A stretch of 64,000 nt of DNA from Brevibacterium yomogidense (GTDB lineage Bacteria > Actinomycetota > Actinomycetes > Actinomycetales > Brevibacteriaceae). The position numbers and the translations under genes are program-made. Each line of letters opens with the position of its first letter. Within the stretch, counting starts at the first letter, position 1. A model generated the notes under the pieces. It saw nothing but the letters and a program-made list of their open reading frames with translations, had not been told where the DNA came from and did no database searches. The DNA lies in NCBI RefSeq assembly GCF_016107685.1, contig NZ_JABASY010000002.1:496001-560000 (forward strand). Reading direction: 5' to 3'. Shown piece by piece: positions 50,142-59,997 of this stretch.

Positions 50142-51374
50142 ATGATCGAGCAGTTCTCCCGACCCGACTCCGCGCTGCCGCAGGGACCGCGGTTCGGCGA
50201 GTTCGGAGGGCGCTACATCCCCGAAGCCCTCGTACCCGCCTGCGCAGAGATCGAGGAGGCGTTCGGGAAGGCCGTCCTCGACGAGGAATTCCGACTGGAG
50301 TACAGGCGTCTGCTCGACGAGTACGTCGGCCGCCCCAGCCTCCTGAGCGAGGCCGCACGCTTCTCCGAACACGCCGGAGGCGCGCGGATCCTGCTCAAGC
50401 GGGAGGACCTCAACCACACCGGCAGCCACAAGATCAACAACGCACTCGGTCAGGCCCTGCTTGCGAAGCGGGTCGGGAAGACCCGCCTCATCGCAGAGAC
50501 GGGGGCGGGACAGCACGGCGTCGCCACCGCGACCGCCGCAGCCCTCATGGGCATGGAGTGCCGGATCTACATGGGCGCCGTCGATGTCGAACGACAGGCC
50601 CTCAACGTCGCCCGCATGCGCCTGCTGGGTGCAGAGGTCACAGCTGTCGACGCCGGATCGCGGACCCTCAAGGACGCTATCAACGAGACGTTCCGCGACT
50701 GGGTCGCGTCCGTGGAGTCGACGCACTACGTGTTCGGGACCGTCGCGGGGCCCCACCCGTTCCCGGTGCTCGTGCGCGAGTTCCAGCGGATCATCGGGCT
50801 CGAGGCCCGCGCCCAGGTGCTCGAACGGACCGGGGCTCTGCCGGACGCGGTCGTCGCCTGCGTGGGCGGCGGCTCGAACGCGATCGGCCTCTTCCACGCG
50901 TTCATCCCCGACGAAGGGGTGCGCCTGCTCGGCTGCGAGGCCGCCGGCGACGGGATCGACACGCCCCGCCATGCCGCGACGATCACGAAGGGGACCGTGG
51001 GGGTGCTGCACGGAGCGAAGTCGTACCAGCTGCAGGACGAGGACGGTCAGACGCTCGAGAGCCATTCGATCTCCGCCGGCCTCGACTACTCCGGGGTCGG
51101 ACCCGAGCACGCGTGGCTCCACGCGAGCGGGCGCGGCGAGTACCGTCCGGTGACGGACGCGCAGGCGATGGATGCGTTCAAGCTGCTGTGCCGCACCGAA
51201 GGCATCATCCCGGCGATCGAGAGCTCCCACGCCCTCGCCGGGGCGATCGACCTCGGACGGGAGCTGGGCCCGGAGGCGACGATCCTCGTGTGCCTGTCCG
51301 GACGGGGCGACAAGGACGTGACGACTGCCGGACGCTGGTTCGGCTACCTGGACGAGACGGGAGAGACGGAATGA
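50142..51374 (+). CDS. trpB: Tryptophan synthase beta subunit
   Basis: 410 residues, PLP fold-type [33 protein letters not shown] with the PLP Lys, [20 protein letters not shown], and the phosphate-binding [17 protein letters not shown] are intact, as is the C-terminal ECC-region equivalent [12 protein letters not shown]. Joins indole and serine. ATG 50142 has CAGGAG nine bases upstream. ATGA overlap with trpA. Confidence 0.97.
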   Translation: MIEQFSRPDSALPQGPRFGEFGGRYIPEALVPACAEIEEAFGKAVLDEEFRLEYRRLLDEYVGRPSLLSEAARFSEHAGGARILLKREDLNHTGSHKINNALGQALLAKRVGKTRLIAETGAGQHGVATATAAALMGMECRIYMGAVDVERQALNVARMRLLGAEVTAVDAGSRTLKDAINETFRDWVASVESTHYVFGTVAGPHPFPVLVREFQRIIGLEARAQVLERTGALPDAVVACVGGGSNAIGLFHAFIPDEGVRLLGCEAAGDGIDTPRHAATITKGTVGVLHGAKSYQLQDEDGQTLESHSISAGLDYSGVGPEHAWLHASGRGEYRPVTDAQAMDAFKLLCRTEGIIPAIESSHALAGAIDLGRELGPEATILVCLSGRGDKDVTTAGRWFGYLDETGETE

Positions 51375-52171
51375 GTGCTGAGGACGTCGAGGGCCGCGGG
51401 ACCGCCGCCGTCCTCGCGAGCGCCCGCGCGGAGGACCGTGCCGCGCTCGTCGGGTATCTGCCTGTCGGCTACCCGGATGTGAGGGGCTCCGTCGATGCGG
51501 TCCGCGCGCTCGTGGCCGGCGGCGCGGACATCGTCGAAGTGGGCATGCCGTACACGGACCCCGGGATGGACGGGCCGGTCATCGAAGCGGCATCCGTGCA
51601 GGCACTGAACCGCGGCGTGCGCGTCCGCGACGTGTTCACCGCTGTCGAAGCAGCCGCGGACGCCGGTGCGACTCCGGTGGTCATGAGCTACTGGAACCTC
51701 GTCCTCCACTACGGAGTGGAGGCCTACGCCCGCGATCTGTCCGCTGCCGGCGGTGCAGGCATCGTCACGCCCGACCTCATCCCCGAGGAGGCGGATGAAT
51801 GGATCGCAGCCTCCGACGCACACGGCCTCGACCGCATCTTCCTCGTCGCTCCCTCGTCGCCGCCGGACAGGCTGTCCGCGGTTGTCGCGGCGGCCCGCGG
51901 CTTCGTCTACGCGGCTTCGACGATGGGTGTGACGGGCACCCGTGAGGACGTGGGCGACAAGGCTGAGGGACTGGTCGCGGACACTCGTGCCGCCGGTGCG
52001 CGCAACGTCTGCGTCGGGCTCGGCGTGTCCACCCGTGCACATGCGGCGGAGGTGGCGCGCTACGCCGACGGTGTGATCGTCGGCTCTGCCCTGGTCCGTG
52101 CACTCGCGGATGGCGGGCCCTCCGCCGTCGAACGCGTCGCCGCGCAGTTCGCGGAGGGCGTGCGTGACTGA
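51371..52171 (+). CDS. trpA: Tryptophan synthase alpha subunit
   Basis: 266 residues. [16 protein letters not shown], the catalytic Glu in [23 protein letters not shown], Asp in [15 protein letters not shown], and [11 protein letters not shown]. The usual LPFSDP is [10 protein letters not shown], as in actinobacterial enzymes. It cleaves indole-glycerol phosphate and channels indole to TrpB. Overlaps lgt by eight bases. Confidence 0.96.
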   Translation: MSAEDVEGRGTAAVLASARAEDRAALVGYLPVGYPDVRGSVDAVRALVAGGADIVEVGMPYTDPGMDGPVIEAASVQALNRGVRVRDVFTAVEAAADAGATPVVMSYWNLVLHYGVEAYARDLSAAGGAGIVTPDLIPEEADEWIAASDAHGLDRIFLVAPSSPPDRLSAVVAAARGFVYAASTMGVTGTREDVGDKAEGLVADTRAAGARNVCVGLGVSTRAHAAEVARYADGVIVGSALVRALADGGPSAVERVAAQFAEGVRD

Positions 52172-53315
52172 TCTCCTCGCCTCCCTCCCGTCTCCCACGT
52201 GGAGCGGATTCGACATCGGACCGGTGCGGATCCACGCGTATGCGCTGTGCATCCTCCTGGGCATCGTGCTCGCACTGTGGCTCACGAATCGTCGATGGCA
52301 GTCGCGGGGCGGGACCGAGGACGACCTCTGGACCCTGGCGATCTGGGCGATCCCTGCGGGGATCATCGGCGGTCGGCTGTACCACGTCTTCTCGACACCT
52401 GCTCCGTATTTCGGGCCGAACGGCGACCCCGTCGCCGCGCTCTACATCTGGAACGGCGGCCTGGGCATCTGGGGCGCCGTCGCGCTGGGAGTGCTCGTCG
52501 TCCTGCTCATCTGCCGCAGGCACGGATTCCGCTTCACCTCCTTCCTCGACGCCGCCGCGCCCGGCCTGATCCTCGCGCAGGCCGCCGGTCGATGGGGCAA
52601 CTGGTTCAACCAGGAGCTGTTCGGCGCTCCCACCGACCTGCCGTGGGGACTCGAGATCGACCGGGACAGCCCGACCTGGCCGGACCCGTCGATTCCGGCG
52701 GACACTCTCTTCCACCCGACATTCCTCTACGAATCGCTGTGGAACGTCCTCGGCTGCCTGGTCCTCCTCTGGGCGGGCCGCCGTCTCTCCCTGTGGCGCG
52801 GACAGGTCTTCTTCCTCTACCTCTGCTGCTACACGCTGGGCCGCGTATGGATCGAAGCGCTGCGCATCGATGACGCGGAGCACATCCTGGGCCTGCGCCT
52901 GAACGTGTGGACCTCCATCCTCGTCTTCGCGATCGGAGCACTGCTCCTCACACTGTCGCGCATGAAGCACGGCGGGGGACGCGACACGGCCTACACCGAC
53001 GATCGGCCGCGGGACAGCGGCTCGGAAACCGACGGCCCACCCCGTACCGCGTCGGGTGCCGACGGCGGGCCGGGAACCGGCGACGGGTCGGCCCGTCGCA
53101 CCACGGCGGAACCGCCCACGGAGGGAAGGCAGCGCGGCGACCGACCCGGGGACGGCGGCACCGTCACACGCGGCGCGGAGGAGGACGAGCCCCGGCAGCG
53201 CCCGCGCGGTTTCGGGTTCTTCGGGGCTGTGACGTCCGCGATCTCGATCGTCCCCCAGGTCACCGGGCGGTCTGATCCTGAGACGGGACGCGACAGGGGA
53301 GGATCCGGGGCGTAG
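52164..53315 (+). CDS. lgt: Phosphatidylglycerol-prolipoprotein diacylglyceryl transferase
   Basis: 383 residues from GTG 52164 (GGAGG upstream, inside trpA). About seven membrane helices in residues 20-275. Lgt signature: GGRLYHVFSTP, YIWNGGLGIWGAVALG, AQAAGRWGNWFNQELFG (conserved Arg, Asn and Glu), HPTFLYESLWN and RVWIEALRID. It attaches diacylglycerol to the lipobox Cys of prelipoproteins. Residues ~280-383 are a long, charged Gly/Arg/Asp-rich cytoplasmic tail, common in actinobacterial Lgt. The trpA-lgt-pyk order is shared with mycobacteria. Confidence 0.95.
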   Translation: MTDLLASLPSPTWSGFDIGPVRIHAYALCILLGIVLALWLTNRRWQSRGGTEDDLWTLAIWAIPAGIIGGRLYHVFSTPAPYFGPNGDPVAALYIWNGGLGIWGAVALGVLVVLLICRRHGFRFTSFLDAAAPGLILAQAAGRWGNWFNQELFGAPTDLPWGLEIDRDSPTWPDPSIPADTLFHPTFLYESLWNVLGCLVLLWAGRRLSLWRGQVFFLYLCCYTLGRVWIEALRIDDAEHILGLRLNVWTSILVFAIGALLLTLSRMKHGGGRDTAYTDDRPRDSGSETDGPPRTASGADGGPGTGDGSARRTTAEPPTEGRQRGDRPGDGGTVTRGAEEDEPRQRPRGFGFFGAVTSAISIVPQVTGRSDPETGRDRGGSGA

Positions 53316-53320
53316 ACCCC

Positions 53321-53351
53321 CGATCCGTCCACCGGCCCATTCGCCGGATCG
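53321..53351 (+). terminator. Possible weak hairpin between lgt and pyk
   Basis: CGATCCG (53321-53327) can pair with CGGATCG (53345-53351) across a 17-base loop. Only seven base pairs and no T-run, so termination is uncertain. Confidence 0.3.
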
Positions 53352-53368
53352 AGGTGGGAGCAGTGGTC

Positions 53369-53374
53369 TAGGCT
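53369..53374 (+). promoter_or_regulatory. -10 element TAGGCT of pyk, leaderless
   Basis: TAGGCT ends seven bases before ATG 53382. No RBS. Confidence 0.6.
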
Positions 53375-53381
53375 GGTCCGT

Positions 53382-54848
53382 ATGAGGCATGCGAAGATCG
53401 TGGCAACACTCGGACCAGCACAGACATCCTACGAAGACATGCGGGCGCTCCTCGACGAGGGGATGAACGTGGCGCGCTTCAACATGAGCCACGGCACGCA
53501 CGCAGACCATGAGGAGCGGCTGGGCTGGCTGCGCCGGGCGTCGGAGGACGCAGCGCAGCCCGTCGCCGTCCTGCTCGACCTGCAGGGGCCGAAGATCCGG
53601 GTCGGCACGTTCGCGGACGGGCGGAAGCCCACCCTCGTCGAAGGGGCGCGCTTCACCATCACCACACGTCAGGTCGACGGGACCGGGGAAGTCGTCGGCA
53701 CGTCGTACAAGGGACTGCCGGGGGATGTGCAGCCCGGCGACCCCCTTCTCATCGACGACGGTCGGATCCGCCTCCGGGCGCTCGAGGTGACGGAGACGGA
53801 CATCATCACGGAGGTGGAGATCCCCGGACGGATCTCCGACCACAAGGGCATCAACCTGCCGGGCGTGGCCGTGTCCGTCCCGGCGATGACCGAGAAGGAC
53901 CATGAAGACCTGCGCTGGGGGCTGCGAAACGGTGCGGACTGGGTGGCGCTCAGCTTCGTCCGCGGCCCGGAGGACGTGCTCGAGGTCCGGCGGGTCATGG
54001 AGGAAGCAGGGGTGAGCGCCCCGGTCATGGCCAAACTGGAGAAGCCTCAGGCGATCGACCGTCTGCGGGACATCGTCGCCGCGTTCGACGGGATCATGGT
54101 GGCCCGCGGTGATCTGGGTGTGGAACTGCCCCTCGAGCACGTCCCGATCGTGCAGAAGCGGGCGATCGAGGTCGCCAGGCGGCAGGCGAAGCCCGTCATC
54201 GTCGCCACGCAGATGCTCGAATCGATGATCGACGCCCCCAGACCCACACGGGCGGAGGCCAGTGACTGCGCGAACGCCGTACTCGACGGGGCGGACGCGC
54301 TCATGCTGTCGGGGGAGTCGTCCATCGGCTCGCACTGGTTGGAGTCGGTGCGGACGATGGCGCGCATCATCGAGTCGACGGAGCGGGAGGGCCTCGAGCG
54401 GATCCCGTCGCTCGGCAGCACCCCGCACACGCGGGGCGGTGCGATCACCGCGGCAGCAGCGCAGATCGCCGAACAGCTGAACATCGACCTGCTGTGCACC
54501 TTCACCCAGTCCGGTGACTCCGTCCGGCGGATGTCGCGGTTGCGCCAGCGGCGGCCGATCATCGCGTTCACCCCGGATCCTCGTGTGCGGAATCAGATGG
54601 AGCTCAGCTGGGGCGTGCGGACGCACCTGGTGCGGACCGTCCACCACACGGATCAGATGGCACGTCAGGTGGACAAGGTGCTCCTCAGCTTCGGCGAGGG
54701 TGAGGACGGACAGCTCTGCGTCATCGTCGCCGGGTCGCCTCCCGGCATCGTCGGGTCGACGAATGCCCTGCGTGTCCACGTGCTGGGCGATGCGCTGCGG
54801 GGTACCGCCGCTGCGTACCGGGACGAGGTGGACGACGACGGGATCTGA
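53382..54848 (+). CDS. pyk: Pyruvate kinase
   Basis: 488 residues. KIVATLGPAQTS and NVARFNMSHGTHADH at the N-terminus, DLQGPKIRVGTF, the Lys in VMAKLEKPQAIDRL, MVARGDLGVELPLE and the signature ATQMLESMIDAPRPTRAEASDCANAVLDGADALMLSGE-type region. The C-terminal allosteric domain begins near 350. It makes pyruvate and ATP from PEP. Followed by a strong hairpin terminator. Confidence 0.97.
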   Translation: MRHAKIVATLGPAQTSYEDMRALLDEGMNVARFNMSHGTHADHEERLGWLRRASEDAAQPVAVLLDLQGPKIRVGTFADGRKPTLVEGARFTITTRQVDGTGEVVGTSYKGLPGDVQPGDPLLIDDGRIRLRALEVTETDIITEVEIPGRISDHKGINLPGVAVSVPAMTEKDHEDLRWGLRNGADWVALSFVRGPEDVLEVRRVMEEAGVSAPVMAKLEKPQAIDRLRDIVAAFDGIMVARGDLGVELPLEHVPIVQKRAIEVARRQAKPVIVATQMLESMIDAPRPTRAEASDCANAVLDGADALMLSGESSIGSHWLESVRTMARIIESTEREGLERIPSLGSTPHTRGGAITAAAAQIAEQLNIDLLCTFTQSGDSVRRMSRLRQRRPIIAFTPDPRVRNQMELSWGVRTHLVRTVHHTDQMARQVDKVLLSFGEGEDGQLCVIVAGSPPGIVGSTNALRVHVLGDALRGTAAAYRDEVDDDGI

Positions 54849-54920
54849 TGCCCGACCCGCAGTCTGAGGCGGAGCCGACGGTGACGAGGACCGGGCGGCG
54901 ATGAGACGTCTGTGGTGAAG

Positions 54921-54968
54921 AGAAGCGGGTGGTGCGTGCTCCAGTGGGAGCAGGCACCACCCGCTTCT
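54921..54968. terminator. Strong bidirectional terminator between pyk and tRNA-Leu
   Basis: The arms 54921-54942 and 54947-54968 pair over 21 base pairs with one internal G-G mismatch and loop AGTG. T-containing tracts flank both sides (TTCTTCTG; on the other strand TCTCTTCACC), so it can end both pyk and the converging tRNA transcript. Confidence 0.9.
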
Positions 54969-54997
54969 TCTGCCCGTTCGTCCGAGGAACGGCTGCG

Positions 54998-55079
54998 TGC
55001 CGGATGAGGGACTCGAACCCTCACACCCGAAGGCGGCGCATTTTGAGTGCGCTGCGTCTACCGTTTCCGCCAATCCGGC
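54998..55079 (-). tRNA. tRNA-Leu, anticodon CAA
   Basis: 82-nt class II tRNA. Acceptor GCCGGAT pairs with ATCCGGC; D-arm GCGGAAACGGTAGACGC; anticodon stem GCGCA/TGCGC around CTCAAAA, so the anticodon is CAA (codon UUG). A variable arm with a TTCG loop follows, then T-arm GAGGG-TTCGAGT-CCCTC. CCA is not encoded. Transcribed toward pyk and separated from it by the bidirectional terminator. Confidence 0.95.
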
Positions 55080-55214
55080 CCAGGGGAGAGTGTAGTCGAC
55101 GCGCACACGGACCGTGCGCACCCTGTGCGGTCCGAACGGCCCGTGCGAGCCGTTGTGGACGGGTGCGTCGAACGGCACACCCCCACCCGCCGTGCTCTGC
55201 GGGGGAACCGGCGG

Positions 55215-55220
55215 TACGAT
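55215..55220 (+). promoter_or_regulatory. -10 element TACGAT of the ANTAR regulator gene, leaderless
   Basis: TACGAT ends seven bases before GTG 55228. An ATG at 55219 falls inside the hexamer and is therefore unlikely to be the start. Confidence 0.55.
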
Positions 55221-55227
55221 GGGGCGC

Positions 55228-55848
55228 GTGACCGATAACGAAGAGACCCCCAGCACCGAACAGGGACCCGTCCGGCGCGTCGTCGTGGCGGAGGACGAGG
55301 CCGTCATCCGGCTCGACATCGTGGAGATGCTTCGCGAGGTCGGCTACGACGTCGTCGGAGAGGCGGCGGACGGTGAGTCCGCGATCCGTCTCGCGGAGGA
55401 ACTGCGGCCCGATCTCGTGGTGATGGACATCAAGATGCCCGTCCTCGACGGGATCTCCGCCGCCGAGCGGATTGCGAAGGCGCGGATCGCGCCGGTCGTC
55501 CTGCTCACCGCTTTCTCGCAGAAGGAGCTCGTCGAGCGGGCGCGTGACGCGGGTGCGATGGCCTATGTCGTCAAGCCGTTCTCCGCGAACGACCTCCTGC
55601 CGGCGCTTGAGATCGCGCTGTCCCGCCACGCGGAGATCACGGCCCTCGAATCGGAGATCTCCGATCTCACCGACCGGTTCGAGACGCGGAAGCTCGTCGA
55701 ACGGGCGAAGGGCCTCCTCATCTCCTCGATGGGGCTCACGGAGCCGGAGGCGTTCCGCTGGATCCAGAAGACGTCGATGGATCGTCGCCTCACGATGCGC
55801 GAAGTCGCGGAGACGGTGCTCAACCAGATCGGCTCCGCCAAGCAGTGA
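55228..55848 (+). CDS. pdtaR: ANTAR-domain response regulator (PdtaR-like transcription antiterminator)
   Basis: 206 residues from GTG 55228. Receiver domain: VVVAEDEAVIRLDIVEML with the acidic pair, phospho-acceptor D67 in VVMDIKMPVLDG, the Thr in LLTAF and Lys in VVKPF. A helical linker (~135-150) leads to an ANTAR RNA-binding domain (VERAKGLLISSMGLTEPEAFRWIQK, then RRLTMREVAETVL). The M. tuberculosis homologue PdtaR (Rv1626) also lies between pyk and polA and is phosphorylated by PdtaS, which is not encoded here. ANTAR proteins bind paired hexaloop hairpins in target mRNAs. Confidence 0.93.
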   Translation: MTDNEETPSTEQGPVRRVVVAEDEAVIRLDIVEMLREVGYDVVGEAADGESAIRLAEELRPDLVVMDIKMPVLDGISAAERIAKARIAPVVLLTAFSQKELVERARDAGAMAYVVKPFSANDLLPALEIALSRHAEITALESEISDLTDRFETRKLVERAKGLLISSMGLTEPEAFRWIQKTSMDRRLTMREVAETVLNQIGSAKQ

Positions 55849-55896
55849 GCCCTCACCGCCGGCAGTCCTGACGGCCGCACCGCGACGGCGCAGCCG

Positions 55897-56346
55897 TCAG
55901 GACTGCTGGAGGACCATGTTCGAGATGCGGACGATCGACAGGAGTCGGTCGTCCGCATCAGTCATTCTCACCTCGTGGTTGAAGAGGCGGCGGCCGCCGT
56001 GCAGCACCTGGGCACGTGCGTGCACCGTCCCCGCGGTGATGGACCGCAGGTGGGTCGCGTTGAGATCGACACCGACGACCGGTGCGCCGGTGCGGACGGC
56101 GGCGTGCATCGAGGCCAGCGTCTCCGCGATGACGACGTGTCCGCCCCCGTGGAAGAGGCCTGCGGGCTGGAGGTTGCCCTCAACGGGGCAGGTCCCCTCG
56201 ATCCAGTCCCAGCCGACCGCCGTGATGTCGATGCCCATCCTCTCGACGAGGGTGCCCGCGGGCTGCTCCCACTGCTCGACGAGACGGGCGTACGCCGCTT
56301 CGTCCATGTCTGGTGCCAGTGCGGGGAGCGCAGGGCGCTGAGTCAT
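55897..56346 (-). CDS. PaaI-family hotdog-fold thioesterase
   Basis: 149 residues from ATG 56346 (CCAGGAGAGACG upstream). Hotdog motif GLFHGGGHVVIAETLASMHAAV contains the His-Gly-Gly and the catalytic acidic residue, and VVGVDLNATHLRSITAGTVHARAQVLHGGRRL is typical of the PaaI/YdiI group that hydrolyses aryl-CoA or DHNA-CoA thioesters. Substrate unknown. Lies on the minus strand between the ANTAR regulator and polA, convergent with the former and divergent from the latter (111 bases). Confidence 0.88.
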   Translation of the reverse strand: MTQRPALPALAPDMDEAAYARLVEQWEQPAGTLVERMGIDITAVGWDWIEGTCPVEGNLQPAGLFHGGGHVVIAETLASMHAAVRTGAPVVGVDLNATHLRSITAGTVHARAQVLHGGRRLFNHEVRMTDADDRLLSIVRISNMVLQQS

Positions 56347-56445
56347 CGTCTCTCCTGGTGATGGGCGGGACTGCGGGAGTGGAGCGCGGCCGGACCGCTC
56401 GTGACCCGGCTGTGCTCGGGTCCACTGTAGCGATCCGCTCCCCGG

Positions 56446-56451
56446 TAGTCT
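56446..56451 (+). promoter_or_regulatory. -10 element TAGTCT of polA, leaderless
   Basis: TAGTCT ends six bases before GTG 56458. A GGGAGG run directly before the GTG is too close to be a normal RBS. Confidence 0.5.
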
Positions 56452-56457
56452 GGGAGG

Positions 56458-59112
56458 GTGAGCACAGAGACCAGTTCCCAGACCGATGCATCGATCCTCC
56501 TCATCGACGGCCACTCGATGGCCTACCGGGCGTACCACGCACTCCCGCCGGAGAAGTTCCAGACGGCGACGGGGCAGACGACGAACGCGGTGTTCGGCTT
56601 CGTCTCGATGCTGCTGACTGCGATCGACGCGGAGCAGCCCACCCATATCATCGTCGCGTTCGACCGCGGTCGTCCGCAGTTCCGGCTCGACGAGCACCCG
56701 GGGTACAAGGCCGGGCGGGCGAAGACGCCGCCGGATTTCCACGGCCAGGTCGAGCTCATCGAGGACGTGCTGGCGACGCTGCACATCCCGGTCGTCGGAT
56801 TCCCCGGTGTGGAGGCCGACGACGTGCTCGCGACGCTCGCACGGCTGGCGGAGGATGCCGGGGTGGAGGCTCGCATCGCGTCGGGTGACAAGGACGCCTT
56901 CCAGCTCGTGCGGCCCGGTGTGACGGTCCTCTATCCGCGCAGGGGCATGACGGATCTGGACCGGATGACACCCGAGGCGGTCGAGGAGAAGTACGGGGTC
57001 ACACCGGCCCAGTACCGCGGTCAGGCCGCACTGGTGGGGGAGAAGGCGGACAACCTCCCCGGAGTGCCTGGCGTGGGACCGAAGACGGCCGCGAAGTGGC
57101 TCACGACGTACGGCGACCTCGACGGGATCCTCGCCCACGCGGATGACATCAAGGGCAAGGCGGGGGAGAACCTCCGTGCCCATCTGGACGACGTCGCCCG
57201 CAACTACCGGATCAATCGCCTGCTGGACGACGTGGAGCTCCCGCTGGGGATCGCGGACGGTCTGCGCCGTTCGCCGGACCGCGACGCGATGAGCAACCTC
57301 TTCGACCAGCTCGAGTTCGCGGTGCTGGGCCGTCGTGCCGAGGCCCTGTTCGGCTCCGATGTGGACGGGACCGCGACAGCCGAGGCCTCCGTCCCGGAGG
57401 CCGAACGCCTCGACTCGGCAGGACTGCCGGGTGTGCTGGGGGACATCCCCGCAGCGGCCTGGGTCGCGCTCGCGACGGATGCGACGTACGCGCTGGGTCA
57501 GGGGACTGTGGACCTGCTCGCACTCGCGGTGGGCGAGAACCTGTACGACGTGGACCTCACGTCCCTTGACGCCCCCGCGGTCGATGCTCTGACCGGGTTC
57601 CTCGCGGACCACCCGCGGATCGCGGCACATGATGCGAAGCCCCAGCTCAAGGCGCTGTGGGATGCAGGATTCGCCGGGGTGCAGATCCACTGGGACACAC
57701 AGCTGGCCGGCTACCTGATCGAACCCGACAGGCGCAGCCACGACCTCGGCGACCTCGCGGTGACTCACCTGGGCGGCGCCCTCCCGGCGGCGACGGAGGA
57801 TGACGCCGCGGCGCAGGTCGCCGCGCAGGCCTGGGCGGTTGCCGAACTCCGCCCGGTGCTCGCGGAGGCGCTGGAGGACAACCGGCTCACGCGGATCATG
57901 GAGGAGATCGAGGTACCGGTCCTCGGCATCCTCGCCCGCATGGAGACGCGCGGCATCGCGGTGGACAGGCAGCGACTCGATGCCCTCGCGGAGGAGTTCC
58001 GGGCGCAGGCCGACGCCAGCAAGGAGGCCGCATACGCCGCGATCGGTCACGAGGTGAACCTCGGCTCGCCCAAGCAGCTGCAGGAGGTCCTCTTCGACGA
58101 GCTCGACATGCCGAAGACGAAGCGCACGAAGACCGGCTACACGACGGACGCGGCAGCGCTCGCGGACCTCTACGCGAAGACGGAGCACCCGTTCCTCGCA
58201 CACCTGCTCGCCCACCGTGACCGCACGAAGCTCAGCCAGACCGTCGTCGGCCTGGAGAAGACCATCGCGGACGACGACCGCATCCACACCACGTATCTGC
58301 AGACGATCGCCGCGACCGGGCGCCTGTCGTCGAAGGACCCGAACCTGCAGAACATCCCCGTCCGCACCGAGGCGGGCCGTCGCATCCGCGAGGTCTTCGT
58401 CCCCGGGGAGGGGAAGGACGCGCTCATGACCGCCGACTACTCCCAGATCGAGATGCGCATCATGGCGCACCTGTCCGGCGACCCGTCGCTCATCAGCGCG
58501 TTCCGTGCAGGGGAGGACCTCCACGCGTACGTCGGCGCCCAGGTGTTCGGCGTCGAGACGTCGGAGGTCACCACCGAGCTCCGTTCGAAGGTCAAGGCGA
58601 TGTCCTACGGGCTCGTGTACGGGCTGTCCGCGTACGGACTCGCGCAGCAGCTCGCGATCGGGGTCGAGGAGGCCCGAGGTCTCATGGAGGGATACTTCGC
58701 ACGGTTCGGATCCGTGCGGGACTATCTGTCGACCGTGGTCGAAGAGGCGCGTCAGCGCGGATACACGGAGACGATGGACGGGCGGCGCCGCTACCTGCCG
58801 GCTCTGCAGTCCGATCGCCGCCAGATGCGGGAGATGGCGGAGCGGGCCGCGCTCAACGCGCCGATCCAGGGCAGTGCCGCGGACATCATGAAGAAGGCGA
58901 TGATCCGGGTCGACGAGGGCATCCGCGAAGCCGGCCTCGTGAGCCGCGTGCTCCTGCAGGTGCACGACGAGATCATCGTCGAACTGTCCGCGGGGGAGCA
59001 CGACGCGGTCGCGGAGATCGTCCAGCGGGAGATGGCCGGTGCCGGAACGCTCACCGTACCGCTCGAGGTGAATGTGGGCATCGGCCAGAGCTGGCAGGAC
59101 GCGGCCCACTGA
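56458..59112 (+). CDS. polA: DNA polymerase I
   Basis: 884 residues. 5'-nuclease domain (1-~305): LLIDGHSMAYRAYHAL, FPGVEADDVLATLA, SGDKDAFQL and the H3TH LPGVPGVGPKTAAKW. The 3'-5' exonuclease-like domain (~320-495) lacks the DxE metal motif (it reads ALATDATYAL), so proofreading is absent, as in other actinobacterial PolA. Polymerase domain (~500-884): motif A ADYSQIEMRIMAHLSGD, the O-helix RSKVKAMSYGLVYGLSAYG, and motif C LQVHDEIIVEL. It fills gaps and processes Okazaki fragments. Confidence 0.97.
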   Translation: MSTETSSQTDASILLIDGHSMAYRAYHALPPEKFQTATGQTTNAVFGFVSMLLTAIDAEQPTHIIVAFDRGRPQFRLDEHPGYKAGRAKTPPDFHGQVELIEDVLATLHIPVVGFPGVEADDVLATLARLAEDAGVEARIASGDKDAFQLVRPGVTVLYPRRGMTDLDRMTPEAVEEKYGVTPAQYRGQAALVGEKADNLPGVPGVGPKTAAKWLTTYGDLDGILAHADDIKGKAGENLRAHLDDVARNYRINRLLDDVELPLGIADGLRRSPDRDAMSNLFDQLEFAVLGRRAEALFGSDVDGTATAEASVPEAERLDSAGLPGVLGDIPAAAWVALATDATYALGQGTVDLLALAVGENLYDVDLTSLDAPAVDALTGFLADHPRIAAHDAKPQLKALWDAGFAGVQIHWDTQLAGYLIEPDRRSHDLGDLAVTHLGGALPAATEDDAAAQVAAQAWAVAELRPVLAEALEDNRLTRIMEEIEVPVLGILARMETRGIAVDRQRLDALAEEFRAQADASKEAAYAAIGHEVNLGSPKQLQEVLFDELDMPKTKRTKTGYTTDAAALADLYAKTEHPFLAHLLAHRDRTKLSQTVVGLEKTIADDDRIHTTYLQTIAATGRLSSKDPNLQNIPVRTEAGRRIREVFVPGEGKDALMTADYSQIEMRIMAHLSGDPSLISAFRAGEDLHAYVGAQVFGVETSEVTTELRSKVKAMSYGLVYGLSAYGLAQQLAIGVEEARGLMEGYFARFGSVRDYLSTVVEEARQRGYTETMDGRRRYLPALQSDRRQMREMAERAALNAPIQGSAADIMKKAMIRVDEGIREAGLVSRVLLQVHDEIIVELSAGEHDAVAEIVQREMAGAGTLTVPLEVNVGIGQSWQDAAH

Positions 59113-59160
59113 TGGTCGGGCGCGGGCCACTCACCGGGAGCGGCGGCCCGCGCCCCACGA

Positions 59161-59997
59161 TCAGGCGCGCAGGCGCGTGGAGAAGATCGTGGTACCGGGC
59201 ATGAGCCTGCCCCGCAGCGGCGACCAGCCGCCCCACGACGATTCGTTGTCGTCGGGCCACTCGGGCTCCGTGAGGCCCGTGAGCTCGAATCCCGCATCGA
59301 CGAGCAGGCGCACCCAGTCGCCCATCGTCCGATGATGCTCCGCGTAGACCGGCTGCCCGCTGCCGTCCACCTCGACGTAGGGGGTCCGGTCGAAGTACGA
59401 GTATTCGACCGTGAGCCCGGCCTCACCGGGGACGTCGGGGAACATCCAGCGCAGCGGGTGGGTGACGGAGAACACCCACAGGCCGCCTGGCCTCAGGACC
59501 CGCGCAGCCTCTGCGAGCACCGTCTCCGCGTCCTTGACGAACGGCAGCGCACCGTAGGAGGAGAAGGCGATGTCGAAGCTGCCCGACGGGAAGGGCAGCG
59601 AGCGCGCATCGGCCTGCAGGAACGTGGGCGGGATCGCCCCGTCCGCGAGCGGGTGCTCACGCTGCAGGCGCGACGCCTGCTCGAGCATCCCGGACGACAG
59701 GTCCACCCCGGTCGTGAGCGCGCCGTGCTCCGCGAGCCATCGGGAGCACTGCCCCGCCCCGCAGCCGATCTCCAGCACCTGCTTGCGATCGACGTCGCCC
59801 AGCAGGCCGATGTCGTCCTCGTGGACCCCTTCGGGGCACCACACGAATTCCGAGGCGCCGAGGAAGCTCCCGTGCTCCGCGAGGTACTCCTCCGCGGATC
59901 CGTCCCAGTAGGACCGGTTGGCGCGCACGGACTCCTCTTCGCCGATCGACAGATAACCGCCGCTGATGATCTCCGGAGAGTACTCTCCCTCGCTCAC
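59161..59997 (-). CDS. SAM-dependent class I methyltransferase
   Basis: 278 residues from GTG 59997, chosen for AAGGGG five bases upstream; an ATG at 60039 has its GGGAGG touching the start codon. Rossmann SAM-binding motif VLEIGCGAGQCSRWLAEHG and VDLSSGMLEQA (acidic loop), then motif IV SFDIAFSSYGALPFV and AARVLRPGGLWVFSVTHPL. C-terminal region has an aromatic-rich stretch (HHRTMGDWVRLLVDAGFELTGLTEPEWP). The substrate is not identifiable. A gene of this kind next to polA/rpsA is common in actinobacteria. Confidence 0.88.
   Translation of the reverse strand: MSEGEYSPEIISGGYLSIGEEESVRANRSYWDGSAEEYLAEHGSFLGASEFVWCPEGVHEDDIGLLGDVDRKQVLEIGCGAGQCSRWLAEHGALTTGVDLSSGMLEQASRLQREHPLADGAIPPTFLQADARSLPFPSGSFDIAFSSYGALPFVKDAETVLAEAARVLRPGGLWVFSVTHPLRWMFPDVPGEAGLTVEYSYFDRTPYVEVDGSGQPVYAEHHRTMGDWVRLLVDAGFELTGLTEPEWPDDNESSWGGWSPLRGRLMPGTTIFSTRLRA

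Noticed and set aside
55897-59130. Single 1077-residue minus-strand frame opposite polA
   Set aside because: Only its last 149 residues match a family (thioesterase), with a proper RBS at 56346; the rest is the shadow of polA.
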